From Acetobacter musti (GTDB lineage: Bacteria > Pseudomonadota > Alphaproteobacteria > Acetobacterales > Acetobacteraceae), in the NCBI RefSeq assembly GCF_011516835.1, contig NZ_WOTB01000002.1, forward strand, positions 1 to 64,000: a stretch of 64,000 nucleotides of DNA, written 5' to 3'. Every line of letters begins with the position of its first letter. The stretch's first letter is position 1. The notes under the pieces are model-generated. The model did not search any database. It was not told the origin of the DNA and saw nothing but the letters and a program-made list of their open reading frames with translations. Made by a program: the position numbers and the translations under genes. Positions 44,522 through 54,232 of this stretch are shown one piece after another.

Positions 44522-46960
44522 ATGTCGCGTAAGTTGAGACTGGCTGCCGGTCGTGCGGTTCTGCTGAGCACAGCTCTTTCGGGGGTCGCTCATGCGGCGA
44601 CACCGGTGACACACCGCTCTCACGCGCGACCTCATGCACAGCAGGCGACTGCGACCGGCAAGACAGCTGGTGCGAAACCGGCTTCTCCTGTCAGAGGAAT
44701 CGAGGCACGTGGCGCCGCTGACGAAGTGTCTGTCAGCACCGGCCGTCTGCATGTCACGGTAGGCGGCGGTCTGCTACGCCGGGTCGAGGAAGCCCGGAAC
44801 ATTCAGTATGTCGGGCAGGATTACATCGCCAAGCAGGCGCCGACGCAGAACGTCGTCAATCTTCTGGCAATGATGCCCAGCGTGAATGCGATGCCCACGG
44901 ATGCAGCGGGAATCAACAGTTCCGGTCTGCAGGTTCGTGGTCTGACCTCGAACGATATGGGCTGGCTGATGGACGGGGCGCCGGTTCTCTCGTCGGGTGC
45001 CGGCAACTATCAGGCGGAGGTGCTGGATACGGAGAACATGGAGCAGATCGCGATTGCTCCGGGGTCCAGCAGCACGGACGATCCGGTGACGAGTTCGCTG
45101 GCCGGCACGATCTACATGAAGATGCGCGATCCAACGGCGAAGGCGGGAGCGCAGGTCGATTTCAGCTACGGATCTTTCAATACATTCCGTGGATTTTTCC
45201 GGGGTGATACCGGAGAGATCGGTCATTCCGGAGTGCGTGCGTTCGCTTCTGTTTCCGATGCGTCCGAGGAAAACTGGTACGGACCCGGCATCCAGAAGAA
45301 GATTCACTCGGACGCTAAAATCATGAAGGAATGGTCGAATGGAAGTTCGATCGCGTTCGAGCAGGTCTTTAATCTTTCGGATTCGGGGTATTATTACTAT
45401 CCGACCGCGCAGCAATGGCGGCAGACACGCTGGATCAGCCCGGATGCGACGTATAGCGGCGTAAACGATTCCAGCTATTACAAGCTGAACAATGCGGCGC
45501 CGTTTTACAGCGGTACGGTTCTGATGCCGATGAAATTTGTGCTCAATGATAATCTTACCCTGACCGATACGCCATATTTCTGGTATGGGTATGGCTGGTC
45601 GATGGGTGGCAATACTGTTCAGCAGGGCAGCACCTATCTCGGCAATCAGAATGTGGACGTCAATCTGGCGCAGGGAACCGGAGCAGGCAGTCTGCCCACC
45701 GGCACCAGTGTCCTGGTCGACAATGCGAGTTATGGCCTGACCTATATTGGTGGCAATAATCTGAAGCTGAATTGGCATACCCGGCATAACGATCTTTATG
45801 TCGGCTACTGGTATGAGAATTATAATCTGTCGGACAAGGATCCGGTCGGGATTGTCGATCAGGCAACCGGAGCGCCTTACGACATCACACAGCGCGCCAA
45901 TCAGTACACGCTGCCCAACGGCCGGAAATATTATTCGGCCAATTATTTTCTTCAGTACCAGCTGAATGCTTTATATGTCGGCGACAGCCTGAAGCTTTTT
46001 CATGACAAGCTGAACATCAACGCTGGCTTCAAGGACGTGATGATCACCCGGTCGGCTGACAACTATCTGCCGGGTGCGACAGCTCACCAGGGTGTCAGTG
46101 AAAATGTTCCGCTGCCGACGCTGAGCGCTCGGTACAGCTTTGACCGGAACAATCAGATTTTCATTCTGGGTGAGGGCGATTATCGCCAGCCTTATATGGG
46201 CAGCAATCTTGACGCCTACGGGATCGGCACCGGGCAGCTGGTCAACGGCGCGTCCATGCCGAAATCGGAATATGCGATCAAGGAAGAACTCGGATACCGC
46301 TATAACGGTGAAAAGATTATCGCCTCGGTGGTGTTCTACAATATGAACATCGTCAACCGTCTGCTGACTCTCAACACCTATCAGAACGGTGTTCAGGTCA
46401 GCCGCACGGAAAATGCCGGCGGTCAGACCAGCCGTGGTGTGGACGTTCAGTTTGCGACGGCTCCGATCTGGGGACGGTTCACGCCCTATGTGACGTTTGC
46501 CTATCTTGCGGCGCGGCAGGACAACAACACGGCGACGACTGCCTCTGACGGAACGGTTGATTACCTGCGGACGGCGGGCAAAACGCAGGTGATGAGTCCG
46601 CATTATCAGGCCGCGCTGGGTCTGACCTATGATGACGGGCATTTCTTCGGGAATCTGAACGTCAAATATATCAGTTCGCAGTATTCGACGCTGATGGACG
46701 ACGAGAAAATGCCCGGTTATGTCACAAATTCTCTTACCCTGGGGTATCGTGCCCGCGACATCGGTTTTATGAAGGCGCCGAAAATTCAGGTCGCACTGAA
46801 CAACATCAGCGGCTCGACCCAGCGGATTGGCGTGTATGGATATTCTGACAACGCCCGGACCGCTCAGGGTGTTTTTGGCGGAACGATCAGTGGCAGTTCG
46901 CCCACCTATTATATCGATCCGGGATTTGCGGCCATTATGTCCGTCAGTGTCGGACTGTAA
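44522..46960 (+). CDS. TonB-dependent outer-membrane receptor
   Basis: 812 residues. Signal peptide SRKLRLAAGRAVLLSTALSGVAHA, then a His/Ala/Thr linker. Plug: QYVGQDYIAKQAPTQNVVNLLAMMPSVN, LQVRGLTSNDMGWLMDGAPV and IAPGSSSTDDPVTSSLAGTIYMKMRDP. The barrel is tyrosine and asparagine rich, with YVGDSLKLFHDKLNINAGFKDVM near the middle and a short terminal strand AAIMSVSVGL. It is a paralog of the receptor at 36429: the QDYIAKQAP and LKLFHDKL stretches are shared and many spacings agree. AGGAA about 9 bases before ATG 44522 serves as ribosome site. No enzyme or permease genes accompany it, so its substrate is open. Confidence 0.9.
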   Translation: MSRKLRLAAGRAVLLSTALSGVAHAATPVTHRSHARPHAQQATATGKTAGAKPASPVRGIEARGAADEVSVSTGRLHVTVGGGLLRRVEEARNIQYVGQDYIAKQAPTQNVVNLLAMMPSVNAMPTDAAGINSSGLQVRGLTSNDMGWLMDGAPVLSSGAGNYQAEVLDTENMEQIAIAPGSSSTDDPVTSSLAGTIYMKMRDPTAKAGAQVDFSYGSFNTFRGFFRGDTGEIGHSGVRAFASVSDASEENWYGPGIQKKIHSDAKIMKEWSNGSSIAFEQVFNLSDSGYYYYPTAQQWRQTRWISPDATYSGVNDSSYYKLNNAAPFYSGTVLMPMKFVLNDNLTLTDTPYFWYGYGWSMGGNTVQQGSTYLGNQNVDVNLAQGTGAGSLPTGTSVLVDNASYGLTYIGGNNLKLNWHTRHNDLYVGYWYENYNLSDKDPVGIVDQATGAPYDITQRANQYTLPNGRKYYSANYFLQYQLNALYVGDSLKLFHDKLNINAGFKDVMITRSADNYLPGATAHQGVSENVPLPTLSARYSFDRNNQIFILGEGDYRQPYMGSNLDAYGIGTGQLVNGASMPKSEYAIKEELGYRYNGEKIIASVVFYNMNIVNRLLTLNTYQNGVQVSRTENAGGQTSRGVDVQFATAPIWGRFTPYVTFAYLAARQDNNTATTASDGTVDYLRTAGKTQVMSPHYQAALGLTYDDGHFFGNLNVKYISSQYSTLMDDEKMPGYVTNSLTLGYRARDIGFMKAPKIQVALNNISGSTQRIGVYGYSDNARTAQGVFGGTISGSSPTYYIDPGFAAIMSVSVGL

Positions 46961-47007
46961 TACGTCTGACCGGTACATTTCGGGTTCGTGATGACCGGAG
47001 CAGAGAA

Positions 47008-47058
47008 GTCCCGCCACCCGACGGGAGCGGGACCAGTCTGAAGGAGCAGCTATGCTCC
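47008..47058. terminator. Two small hairpins between convergent genes
   Basis: GTCCCGC/GCGGGAC (47008-47033) and GGAGCA-GCTA-TGCTCC (47043-47058) lie between the stops of the receptor gene and the convergent GH5 gene. Neither has a T-run, so intrinsic termination is uncertain. Confidence 0.35.
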
Positions 47059-47079
47059 GTCAGCAACAGAGATCTGAGT

Positions 47080-48012
47080 TTATGTGGAAAGACAGGCCAG
47101 CATGGCTTTAACGCGCGGGTCGGTCTGATCCGGGGTTACGTAATTTCCGTTATTGACCAGCCATTTGTCGTCGCACCAGACCGTTGTAGCCAGAACGCGG
47201 GAGTCGGCCGTCAGAGCGGTAAAGGTATTGGTCAGAGCCGCAACCGAAACAGCGTCTGCAGGACAGCCGATCTCACCGACGATGATGCCGGCGTAGCAAT
47301 CCGGCAGAGCAGAGGCGAGCAGGCCGGAGAACCGGTCCACGCCGGCCGATGTACTGGTGGAGGCATCTCCGGCTCCGGAGCCGTCCGGATCAAGATAGCA
47401 ATGTACTTCAACGACGCAGGGGCCGACAGTGTCCACAACGGCGGGGACCGGGTTGCTGACGCTGAACTGTGCGGCGGCCTGATAGGCAGTCCATGGCACG
47501 GTGATAACGCCTTTGTATCCGGTCGCCCGCATCGCGGCGATGACGGTGTTCCAGAGCGGCTGATAAGTAGCGTTGTCGTGCTGGTATGGTTCGTTCATCA
47601 GGCCGATGGCGACACGCCATGGATCGGCATCGCCCATCCAGTTCTTAACTGCGGTGGCCAGCCGGGTCATGTAATCGAGATACTGTGCCTGGCCGCTGGT
47701 GGTGGTAATATCGACAGTGGTCCCGCTTGTCTGGATGCTGCCAAATCCATGCGGATCGAAAATGACGAAACCGTTTGCTTCCAGATAAGGTTGTGCGAGA
47801 GCGGTGGAATAACCCAGATAGGTTGCATCGAAGTCGGTGCCCTGACCGCCGGGCTGCATACGGTACAGATTGTGAGGAATGCGCGCTGCGAGGCATCCGA
47901 GAGCGATCCAGCTTTCGCCGAGGGATGCGGCGGGAACGTTGTAGTCAAAATAAGCCCTGGACGAAAAAGTGCTTCCATCCTCAAGGCCACCGAGATTAAC
48001 GCCGATAAGCAT
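47080..48012 (-). CDS. Glycoside hydrolase family 5 (endoglucanase-like) without signal peptide
   Basis: 310 residues. The GH5 barrel shows LIGVNLGGLEDG at the first strand, ARIPHNLYRM (conserved Arg), FVIFDPHGFGS (His), RVAIGLMNEPYQHD (acid/base Glu), VVEVHCYLDPDGSG (conserved His) and GIIVGEIGCPAD (nucleophile Glu). All catalytic residues are present. Normally such cellulases are secreted, but here the barrel starts at residue 2, and a strong AAGGAG site lies directly before ATG 48012, so there is no room for a signal peptide. It may act on intracellular glucans or leave by lysis or another route. Closest wording is with endo-beta-1,4-glucanases. Upstream 48013-48250 holds its promoter and no other gene. 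Confidence 0.82.
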   Translation of the reverse strand: MLIGVNLGGLEDGSTFSSRAYFDYNVPAASLGESWIALGCLAARIPHNLYRMQPGGQGTDFDATYLGYSTALAQPYLEANGFVIFDPHGFGSIQTSGTTVDITTTSGQAQYLDYMTRLATAVKNWMGDADPWRVAIGLMNEPYQHDNATYQPLWNTVIAAMRATGYKGVITVPWTAYQAAAQFSVSNPVPAVVDTVGPCVVEVHCYLDPDGSGAGDASTSTSAGVDRFSGLLASALPDCYAGIIVGEIGCPADAVSVAALTNTFTALTADSRVLATTVWCDDKWLVNNGNYVTPDQTDPRVKAMLACLST

Positions 48013-48254
48013 GATGTTCTCCTTCTGAAAAACGATCGGCGACGTGTTTTTTGTGATTAGAATTGTGTCTTTCCCGGGAAGGCGCCATTACCGGAGCACG
48101 GTTCGTGCGTCAGGAACTGGCGGCATCAGACTGGCTGTCCCTCGCTCTTCGTAACGTAACGAAATTATACAATCTTGCTGGCGCGTGATCCGGCGCTGTT
48201 ATCGCGGCACTGAAAGTGGCCGGTCTTATCTGCCCGGAATCACCACAGGAAAGG

Positions 48255-48304
48255 ATTTTAAAAAGAAACGCCCCTGTCCGGATGGTTTTCCGGACAGGGG
48301 CGTT
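48255..48304 (-). terminator. Rho-independent terminator of the DegP/HtrA gene
   Basis: Arms of 16 bases (48267-48282 and 48289-48304, AACGCCCCTGTCCGGA and its complement) pair perfectly around a 6-base loop. On the minus strand the stem is followed by TTTCTTTTTAAAA. It lies 37 bases after the protease gene's stop. The remaining bases of 48013-48340 hold no gene. Confidence 0.88.
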
Positions 48305-48340
48305 CTGAAGAAGAGGCCTGCTTCAGCGAGGAAACAGGGT

Positions 48341-49915
48341 TTAATTGTTATCGTCGTCGTCGCCGTTATCGGGAGCCGCATTGCTGTCGCTGTTATCGCC
48401 GTTCAGGGAGACGGCGACGAACAGTGACTGACCGTCGCGGAGAATACGAAGCAGAACCGCCTGTCGGGATTTCAGAGCAGCGGCGACAGCTGTGACGGTG
48501 GCTTTGGGATTGTCGACCTGCTGGTCGCCTACGGCCTGAATGACGTCGCCTGGGCGGATGCCGGCCTGATCGGCGGGAGAGCCGGGTTTGACGTCGCTGA
48601 CGACAACGCCTTTGACGGACTGGTCGAGACCAAGTTGCTGACGGGCGTCACCGTTGAGCGGAGCGAGAGAAACACCGAGCTTCTGACCATTGCTTCCGAG
48701 ACTGGCAGGTGTTCCTGGCGCGCCGCCGGCTGCGGACTGGCTGGCAATTTTCACGGTGATGTCGCGTGGGGCGTTGCCGCGGAGAATTGTGAACGTCGCA
48801 TCCGTGCCGGGGACAAGGGCTGCCACTTTGACCGCGAGATGGTGCGGTGTGTCGATCGGCTTTCCGTTCAGCTTCGTGATGACGTCACCCTGTTTGATTC
48901 CGGCTTTTTCAGCCGGGCTGTCAGAAGACACGCTGGCAACGAGAGCGCCGGCGGCCGGGGTTCCCGGAATGGAAGGTTTCAGGCCGAGAGCGCTGGCTAT
49001 GGAGGGCGAGACCATCTGCGCCTGGACGCCGAGATAGCCGCGCGTGACGTGTCCGGTCGTCCGAAGCTGGGTGACAACGGTCTGAACGATGTCCGAGGGG
49101 ATGGCGAAGCCGATGCCGATGGAGCCACCGGAAGGCGAGAAGATGGCCGTATTGACGCCGACTACCTTGCCGTCCTGAGTGATCAGCGGGCCACCGGAGT
49201 TGCCACGGTTGATAGGAGCGTCGACCTGGAAGAAGTTGTCGTACGGACCGTCACCGATATCGCGGCCGAGGGCGGACACGATACCGGCTGTGACGGTGCC
49301 GCCAAGACCGTAAGGGTTGCCAACAGCGATGACCCATTCGCCGGGCTGAACGTCATCGGATTCGCCGAGCTGGACGAAAGGCAGCTTACCGGTCGGGGTG
49401 AGTTTCAGCAGAGCGATGTCGGTTTTGGGATCGCGGCCGACAATGCGTGCGGAAAGGGTGGTGCCATCGTCGAGCGTGGCGGTGACTTTGGTTGCGCCTT
49501 TGACCACATGGTTGTTGGTGACGACATAACCGTCAGCGGAAATGATGAAGCCGGACCCCCGGGCTTCGACAGTCTGCTGCTGTTGCTGCGGCATCATCTG
49601 GAAGGGAAAGGGAAAGCCGAATGGCATCTGCTGGCCTCCGCCCTGTCCCTCACCGGGATCGACGGAATCGGCACGGATCTTCGCCGTAATGGAGACGACG
49701 GCGGGCTTCACCTGTTTGACGAGGCTGACGAAGTCCGGAATGGTTTTTGCCGGCGCGGATGGCTGGATCAGGCTGGCTGTGTCGGCTTTCGCGGCCGGAA
49801 CCATGAAGCCGGAGAGCGGTGAGGCGAAAGCGAGGCCACCGAGACCCGCGATTGCTGCGCACAGGAGGGCGCGGGACGTCCGGGTGGTGCGGGTCGGCGA
49901 ATTCTGTACTGGCAT
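48341..49915 (-). CDS. degP: Do/DegP-family periplasmic serine protease
   Basis: About 524 residues. The signal segment RALLCAAIAGLGGLAFASPL leads to the periplasm. The trypsin-like domain has a Gln/Met-rich LA-loop (QQMPFGFPFPFQMMPQQQQQ), His in VVTNNHVVKGAT, Asp in DPKTDIALLKL and Ser in INRGNSGGPLITQDG. Two PDZ domains follow (GYLGVQAQMV...GIKQGDVITKLNGKPI and LGVSLAPLNG...GIRPGDVIQAVGDQQV), and the tail is acidic (DSNAAPDNGDDDDNN). It degrades or refolds damaged envelope proteins. ATG 49915 has GGAAGAG upstream; the longer frame to 50002 is not needed. A strong terminator ends the gene. It is divergent from the lipoprotein gene at 50187. Confidence 0.94.
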   Translation of the reverse strand: MPVQNSPTRTTRTSRALLCAAIAGLGGLAFASPLSGFMVPAAKADTASLIQPSAPAKTIPDFVSLVKQVKPAVVSITAKIRADSVDPGEGQGGGQQMPFGFPFPFQMMPQQQQQTVEARGSGFIISADGYVVTNNHVVKGATKVTATLDDGTTLSARIVGRDPKTDIALLKLTPTGKLPFVQLGESDDVQPGEWVIAVGNPYGLGGTVTAGIVSALGRDIGDGPYDNFFQVDAPINRGNSGGPLITQDGKVVGVNTAIFSPSGGSIGIGFAIPSDIVQTVVTQLRTTGHVTRGYLGVQAQMVSPSIASALGLKPSIPGTPAAGALVASVSSDSPAEKAGIKQGDVITKLNGKPIDTPHHLAVKVAALVPGTDATFTILRGNAPRDITVKIASQSAAGGAPGTPASLGSNGQKLGVSLAPLNGDARQQLGLDQSVKGVVVSDVKPGSPADQAGIRPGDVIQAVGDQQVDNPKATVTAVAAALKSRQAVLLRILRDGQSLFVAVSLNGDNSDSNAAPDNGDDDDNN

Positions 49916-50186
49916 ATCTCTTCCGATAAATCCCAAAAGACCGGGCCGCTTCGCGCGGCCCGTGCACACTATCATGATGAGCGAGGGCGCCTTTGAGGGC
50001 AATCCACCCGCGCCCGAGAGTGTCCCGAATACGCTGTCTCACCGAACAGGCATGATACACGGTGATGAAACATGCGTTAGACGAGGTAGTTTCCCGGGGG
50101 TCTGAATAAGGAGCGTCCGGTCGCCCGATGCGTGCAATTGGGATGCATATATGACAAAACATTGCCGGACATTGAAGAGGCGGAAC

Positions 50187-50684
50187 ATGATGGCAGGTTA
50201 TCGGCAGGGACTTTTTACGGCGGGTATCCTCGGGTTGCTGGCGGTTCTGCCGTCCTGTGAAAGCACGAGCGAAATGGTGGCACAGAAGGAAGATCATCTG
50301 GCCGCGGCAGGCTTTGCCTTTAAGCCGGCGAACACCCGGGAGCGCCAGGGCATGCTGAACAGGCTGCCACCGCATCGCTTCGTGCAGCGGGTGAAGGGAG
50401 ACCAGGTATTCTACGTTTACGCTGATCCGACAGTGTGTGACTGTCTCTATGTGGGCGATCAGGCGGCTTATGCAAAGTATCAGCAGTATCGTCAGGCACA
50501 GGCGCTGGCTGATGAACAGCAGATGACGGCAATGGATTACCAGGATGCGTCGTGGAACTGGGGAGCATGGGGCCCCTGGGGTGGAGGTCCCTGGGGCTGG
50601 GGAGGTCTTCCGGGCGGCGCTTACGGTGGCTGGAATCCGGCCTGGGGGAACTGGGATCCGGGAATGGGGCCGACAGGCTGGTGA
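50187..50684 (+). CDS. Predicted lipoprotein, Trp/Gly-rich tail
   Basis: About 165 residues. The signal GLFTAGILGLLAVLPSC ends in a lipobox (LPSC). The mature part has HLAAAGFAFKPANTRERQGMLNRLPPHRFVQRVKGDQVFYVYADPTVCDCLYVGDQAAYAKYQQYR, a conserved block seen in envelope proteins of several Alphaproteobacteria, and then a low-complexity tail of Trp, Gly, Pro and Asn. RBS GAGGCGGAA lies before ATG 50187. Function unknown. The CDC pair (VCDCLYVG) could form a disulfide or bind metal. It is separated by 183 bases from a second lipoprotein on the same strand. Confidence 0.78.
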   Translation: MMAGYRQGLFTAGILGLLAVLPSCESTSEMVAQKEDHLAAAGFAFKPANTRERQGMLNRLPPHRFVQRVKGDQVFYVYADPTVCDCLYVGDQAAYAKYQQYRQAQALADEQQMTAMDYQDASWNWGAWGPWGGGPWGWGGLPGGAYGGWNPAWGNWDPGMGPTGW

Positions 50685-50867
50685 CGGGAACTGAGCAGAC
50701 CAGACTGTTCATCCGGGTTTTCCGGGGCATCCCAAAGCTGGGATTTCCTGCCTTTCAGAAGCTGATTTCAGGGTTTCATGGCCTGTTTCGGGCCTGAAAA
50801 AGTCTGTTCTCTTAACCGGCGATCTCTATAAGGGCGGGTCGCCGTGTTTATGCAGCAGGACGTCTCT

Positions 50868-51938
50868 GTGATCAGCTTGTCAAAGAAAATTGTTATTCTG
50901 TCTCTTGTTTTTCTGAGCGGATGTTACCAGGTGGGGCCGCGGCGCCTGGATCAGGACGAAAGCGATTATTCACGGGCCCTGACCAGTTCCGGCAAACAGC
51001 AGACGCTGCTGAATGTGGTGCGGCTGCGCTATGCGGATACACCGGGATTCCTCGATACGACGCAGCTGATTTCGGGCTATCAGTTGCAGCGTAACCTTTC
51101 CGTTGGCGTGGGCACGGATTCGCCGGTTCGGCCAATTGGGGGTGCGGCGATTCAGTTTCAGGAGAGCCCCACTTTTACCTTCCAGCCGGTGACCGGCGAT
51201 TCTTATGCGCAGAGCTTTTTACGCCCGTTGCCACCAGGCAGTCTGCTGCCTCTCGCAATGGGTGGTCTCCCGATCGATGTGCTGTTCAGGCTGTCCGTTC
51301 AGTCGGTCAATCTGATCAGCAATGCCGGGGCGATCGGTGGGAGTGTCGGCCGCGGATCACCGGAGTTTTTCGAGCTGATTCATGATCTGCGACTGCTTCA
51401 GCTGACAGGGCTTCTGGGAATACAACTGGAGCACAGCCCGGAGATTTCGGGAAAAACACCGCCGGTTGACCGGGTCTTCCTGACGGTTGCCAGCACAAAT
51501 GATCCTGTCCTGTCCGAGACGGTTTATGAAACGCGCCGTTTCTTTGGCATGTCCCGGACGGATGAGCGGGTGGAAGTGGTCTACGGAGGCGGCAAGGCTG
51601 CCCGGGGACAGGTCAGGCTTCTGACACGCACCATGCTGGGTGTTATGGCGCAGATCGCGTACCAGATTGAGGTCCCGGCGGAGGACATCAGATCCGGACG
51701 CACACTTGCGGGGACAGCGCTGATCGGGCGTGAAACGAAACCGATCATCATTATTCATGTCGGCAAAGAGCGGCCTGACAACGTATTTGTATGGACGACC
51801 TACAATAACAAATATTACTGGATCGCCGATGATGATTTCGACAGCAAATTAGCGTTTACCATGCTTCAGATTTTGCTGGAGCTGTCGAAAACCAGCAAGA
51901 ATCCAGGGGCGATCGTCACAATCCCGGTGAACGGATAG
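50868..51938 (+). CDS. Predicted lipoprotein, conserved hypothetical
   Basis: About 356 residues. The GTG at 50868 gives a textbook lipoprotein signal (MISLSKKIVILSLVFLSGC) and has AGGAC upstream; an ATG at 50844 or 50850 would lengthen the n-region. The mature protein has SSGKQQTLLNVVRLRYADTPGFLDTTQLISGYQLQ, SPTFTFQPVTGDSYAQSFLRPLPP and LEHSPEISGKTPPVDRVFLTVAS, ending FTMLQILLELSKTSKNPGAIVTIPVNG. These blocks occur in a family of bacterial lipoproteins without known role. It is likely attached to the inner or outer membrane facing the periplasm. No operon partner is evident. Confidence 0.78.
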   Translation: MISLSKKIVILSLVFLSGCYQVGPRRLDQDESDYSRALTSSGKQQTLLNVVRLRYADTPGFLDTTQLISGYQLQRNLSVGVGTDSPVRPIGGAAIQFQESPTFTFQPVTGDSYAQSFLRPLPPGSLLPLAMGGLPIDVLFRLSVQSVNLISNAGAIGGSVGRGSPEFFELIHDLRLLQLTGLLGIQLEHSPEISGKTPPVDRVFLTVASTNDPVLSETVYETRRFFGMSRTDERVEVVYGGGKAARGQVRLLTRTMLGVMAQIAYQIEVPAEDIRSGRTLAGTALIGRETKPIIIIHVGKERPDNVFVWTTYNNKYYWIADDDFDSKLAFTMLQILLELSKTSKNPGAIVTIPVNG

Positions 51939-51969
51939 GTTCCCGCTTTCGCTTGGCGGAAGATGAAAA

Positions 51970-52779
51970 TCAGTCTGTCTGTGTCAGGTCTTTGCAGCTT
52001 ATCTGGCCGGTCTTCCGGTTGCCTGTGGTGATCTGATACATGCTGGGCCAGAGTTTCCCGGTGACGAAGAGGCGCTTTTTCTGCGCATCCCAGGCGATGC
52101 CATTGAGAACGTTGTCGCTGTACCGGGTACGGGGCGGGCCGATGTGGCTGAGGTCAAGAAAGCTGGTGACGATACCTGTTTTCGGGTCGATGCGGGCAAT
52201 AAGGTTTGTCAGCCAGACATTGGCGTAGATTTCGCCATTGACCCATTCCAGTTCGTTGAGATTCGGGACAGGACAGCCATCGGCGGTGACAGAGAGCGTC
52301 GTGACCTGTTTCAGGGTTTTCGGGTCGATAAAGCGAAGTTTCGCACTGCCGTCACTCATGATGAGCCACTGACTGTTGCGGGTGAAACTCCAGCCTTCGC
52401 CAGGATAGGTGAACTGGCCTTCGGGTTTCAGAGTTTTAAGATCGTAGATGAAGCCGACATGGTCGCGCCAGGTGAGCTGGAAAAGACGATCTTTCCAGGT
52501 GATGATGCCTTCGCCGAAATACGGTGTGTCAAGGCGCGTTTCCTGCAAAGGGGTGGCGGTTTCGGGTTTTTCCTTCCGGATCCACGAGTGACCGGCAAGC
52601 CCGGTGCTCTCAAAGAGGAAACCATCCTGAAAAAAGAGACCCTCCGTAAAGGCGCGGGGGTCGTGCGGAAAAGTGGCCTGGACGCTGACACCGTAGACCG
52701 GGGTTGCGGCAGCAGGCTGGCAGAGGAAAACGGACAGAACAGCAGGCAGAAGAACTGTTTTTCTGCCGCAATCGTTCAT
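51970..52779 (-). CDS. Glutaminyl-peptide cyclotransferase (beta-propeller type), exported
   Basis: About 269 residues. ATG 52779 is preferred over 52884 for AGGAGG 10 bases upstream and a signal peptide (TVLLPAVLSVFLCQPAAA). The propeller motifs are those of plant/bacterial-type glutamine cyclotransferases: FPHDPRAFTEGLFFQDGFLFESTGLAGHS, FGEGIITWKDRLFQLTWRDH, LNELEWVNGEIYANVW, and LNGIAWDAQKKRLFVTGKLWPSMYQI. The enzyme turns N-terminal Gln into pyroglutamate in the periplasm. It converges on the lipoprotein gene, leaving 31 bases. Confidence 0.9.
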   Translation of the reverse strand: MNDCGRKTVLLPAVLSVFLCQPAAATPVYGVSVQATFPHDPRAFTEGLFFQDGFLFESTGLAGHSWIRKEKPETATPLQETRLDTPYFGEGIITWKDRLFQLTWRDHVGFIYDLKTLKPEGQFTYPGEGWSFTRNSQWLIMSDGSAKLRFIDPKTLKQVTTLSVTADGCPVPNLNELEWVNGEIYANVWLTNLIARIDPKTGIVTSFLDLSHIGPPRTRYSDNVLNGIAWDAQKKRLFVTGKLWPSMYQITTGNRKTGQISCKDLTQTD

Positions 52780-53230
52780 GAAATTTTTCCTCCTGCTGTC
52801 GTCTGTTCCGCCGATGATAACAGCGCAGTGCTGTAACGGACAGGGAGGGAAGATAGCGTGGTCAGATCCGGCAGGAAGACACACCGGGTAGCTGTTCCTT
52901 TCCAGACTGGATGTCAGGGTCAGGAGTCACCGGGTGTCAGGACTATGTCTGACGACAATCGGGTCAGCCGGGACACGCATTGCTGCTGCTGAACAGCACT
53001 CCGGATGAAGGAAAACATCTTTGGGCAGAGCCATGGAAATGTACTGAGCGATGGTGCCGGCAGCGACCGGCTCTCCGTAATATATTCACCAGCATATGGC
53101 TGCAGCGCAGCCGGGAAGATGATGGAGAAGATCAGGTAGTGTCCCCGATCGGCACGGCCCTGGAAACCAGAGTGGCAGCTGAAGCTTTTCAAAGTCCTTC
53201 CAATCTGCAGTTCCTGATGGAGGTCTGAAT
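52780..53230. other. Intergenic region, possibly decayed
   Basis: About 450 bases. Two overlapping open frames on opposite strands (52920-53192 minus, 52980-53228 plus) have no ribosome site and no recognisable family. The stretch borders a decayed oxidoreductase gene, so it may be gene debris. Confidence 0.45.
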
Positions 53231-54158
53231 ATGGTTGTTGTCCGGAAAGCAGATGCCGCCGGTGGTCCCCGATGTTCTGTCCAGGGCGGAAGAGCTAGCG
53301 GTCCCGCCAGACCTGGCGAGGTGCTGGTGCGTCACGCGGCGATCGGGGTCAATTTCGTTGATACCTATTATCGTTCCGGTCTCTACCCCTGCTCAGATTG
53401 CTGCCTGATTCCGGGCAACGAGGCAGCGGGGTCGTGGAGGCGGTCGGAAGAGGCGTTGAACATATCTCGGTGGGAAACAGGGTCGTCTATACATCCGCCA
53501 CCGGTGCTTACCGGTCCGAACGTGCGCTGGATGCTTGTACGCATTCCGGACGGGATCGACGATGTGACAGCGGCTGCAGTGTTCCTTAAAGGGCTGACGG
53601 TCCGGTATCTTGTTACCGACAGCTATCTGGTAAGTTCGGGAGAGTTCGCTCTGGTTCACGCCGCCGCCAGCAGAGTCGGGCTGCTGCTCGGACAATGGCG
53701 CGCTTCTCTCGCTGCTGTCGCGATCGGCGTGGCAGGTGGCCCGGAAAAGGCAGCATTGGCCGCGCACCATGGTTATGCGCATGTCATCGATTATAACAGT
53801 GACGATATTGTCGCGAACGTGACTCGTCTGACCGGCGTACCACTGTGCGCAGCGGCATATGATTCCGTCGGCCGCACGACGTGGCGGGTGTCCCTCGCGT
53901 GTCTGAGAACGCGAGGGACGTTTGTCAGTTTCGGTCAGTCTTCGGGACCGGTCACGGATTTTCGGGTTTCCGATCTGGCACGCGGGGCGTTTATGGGCCA
54001 CCCGGCCAAAGCTTTCCGATTTTATTCGCGAACCGCAGGAATTGCGGCGGAGATCAGCGGTACTGTTCGGGAAGATCCTGGATGGTGCTCTGAAGGCGGA
54101 TGCCGTGACACAGCGTCCGCTCTTTGAGGTTGTGCAGGCTCATGTTGATCCGGAGTGA
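53231..54158 (+). pseudogene. Quinone oxidoreductase (zeta-crystallin/Qor family), decayed
   Basis: Fragments in more than one frame align in order with NADPH:quinone reductases. The 53231 frame holds PGEVLVRHAAIGVNFVDTYYRSGLYP. The 53398 frame then holds GSGVVEAVGRGVEHISVGNRVVYTSATGAYRSERALDA. The first frame returns with IPDGIDDVTAAAVFLKGLTVRYLVTDSY, VAGGPEKAALAAHHGYAHVIDYNSDDIV and RTRGTFVSFGQSSGPVTDF. The 53922 frame ends it with KLSDFIREPQELRRRSAVLFGKILDGALKADAVTQ. At least three frameshifts are needed. The nucleotide loop AAAGGVG has become AAASRVG. Unlike the single-base breaks elsewhere in the window, this gene shows real long-term decay. Confidence 0.85.
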
Positions 54159-54232
54159 CGCAGATCGACCGGGTCTGTGGTACTGATTCCCTGAGCAGAT
54201 CAGGCTGCCTCAGGATTTCGGGGAAAATATTA

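Noticed and set aside
52920..53228. Two overlapping open frames on opposite strands (90 and 82 codons)
   Set aside because: No ribosome site, no family resemblance, and composition unlike neighbouring genes; the region borders a decayed gene.
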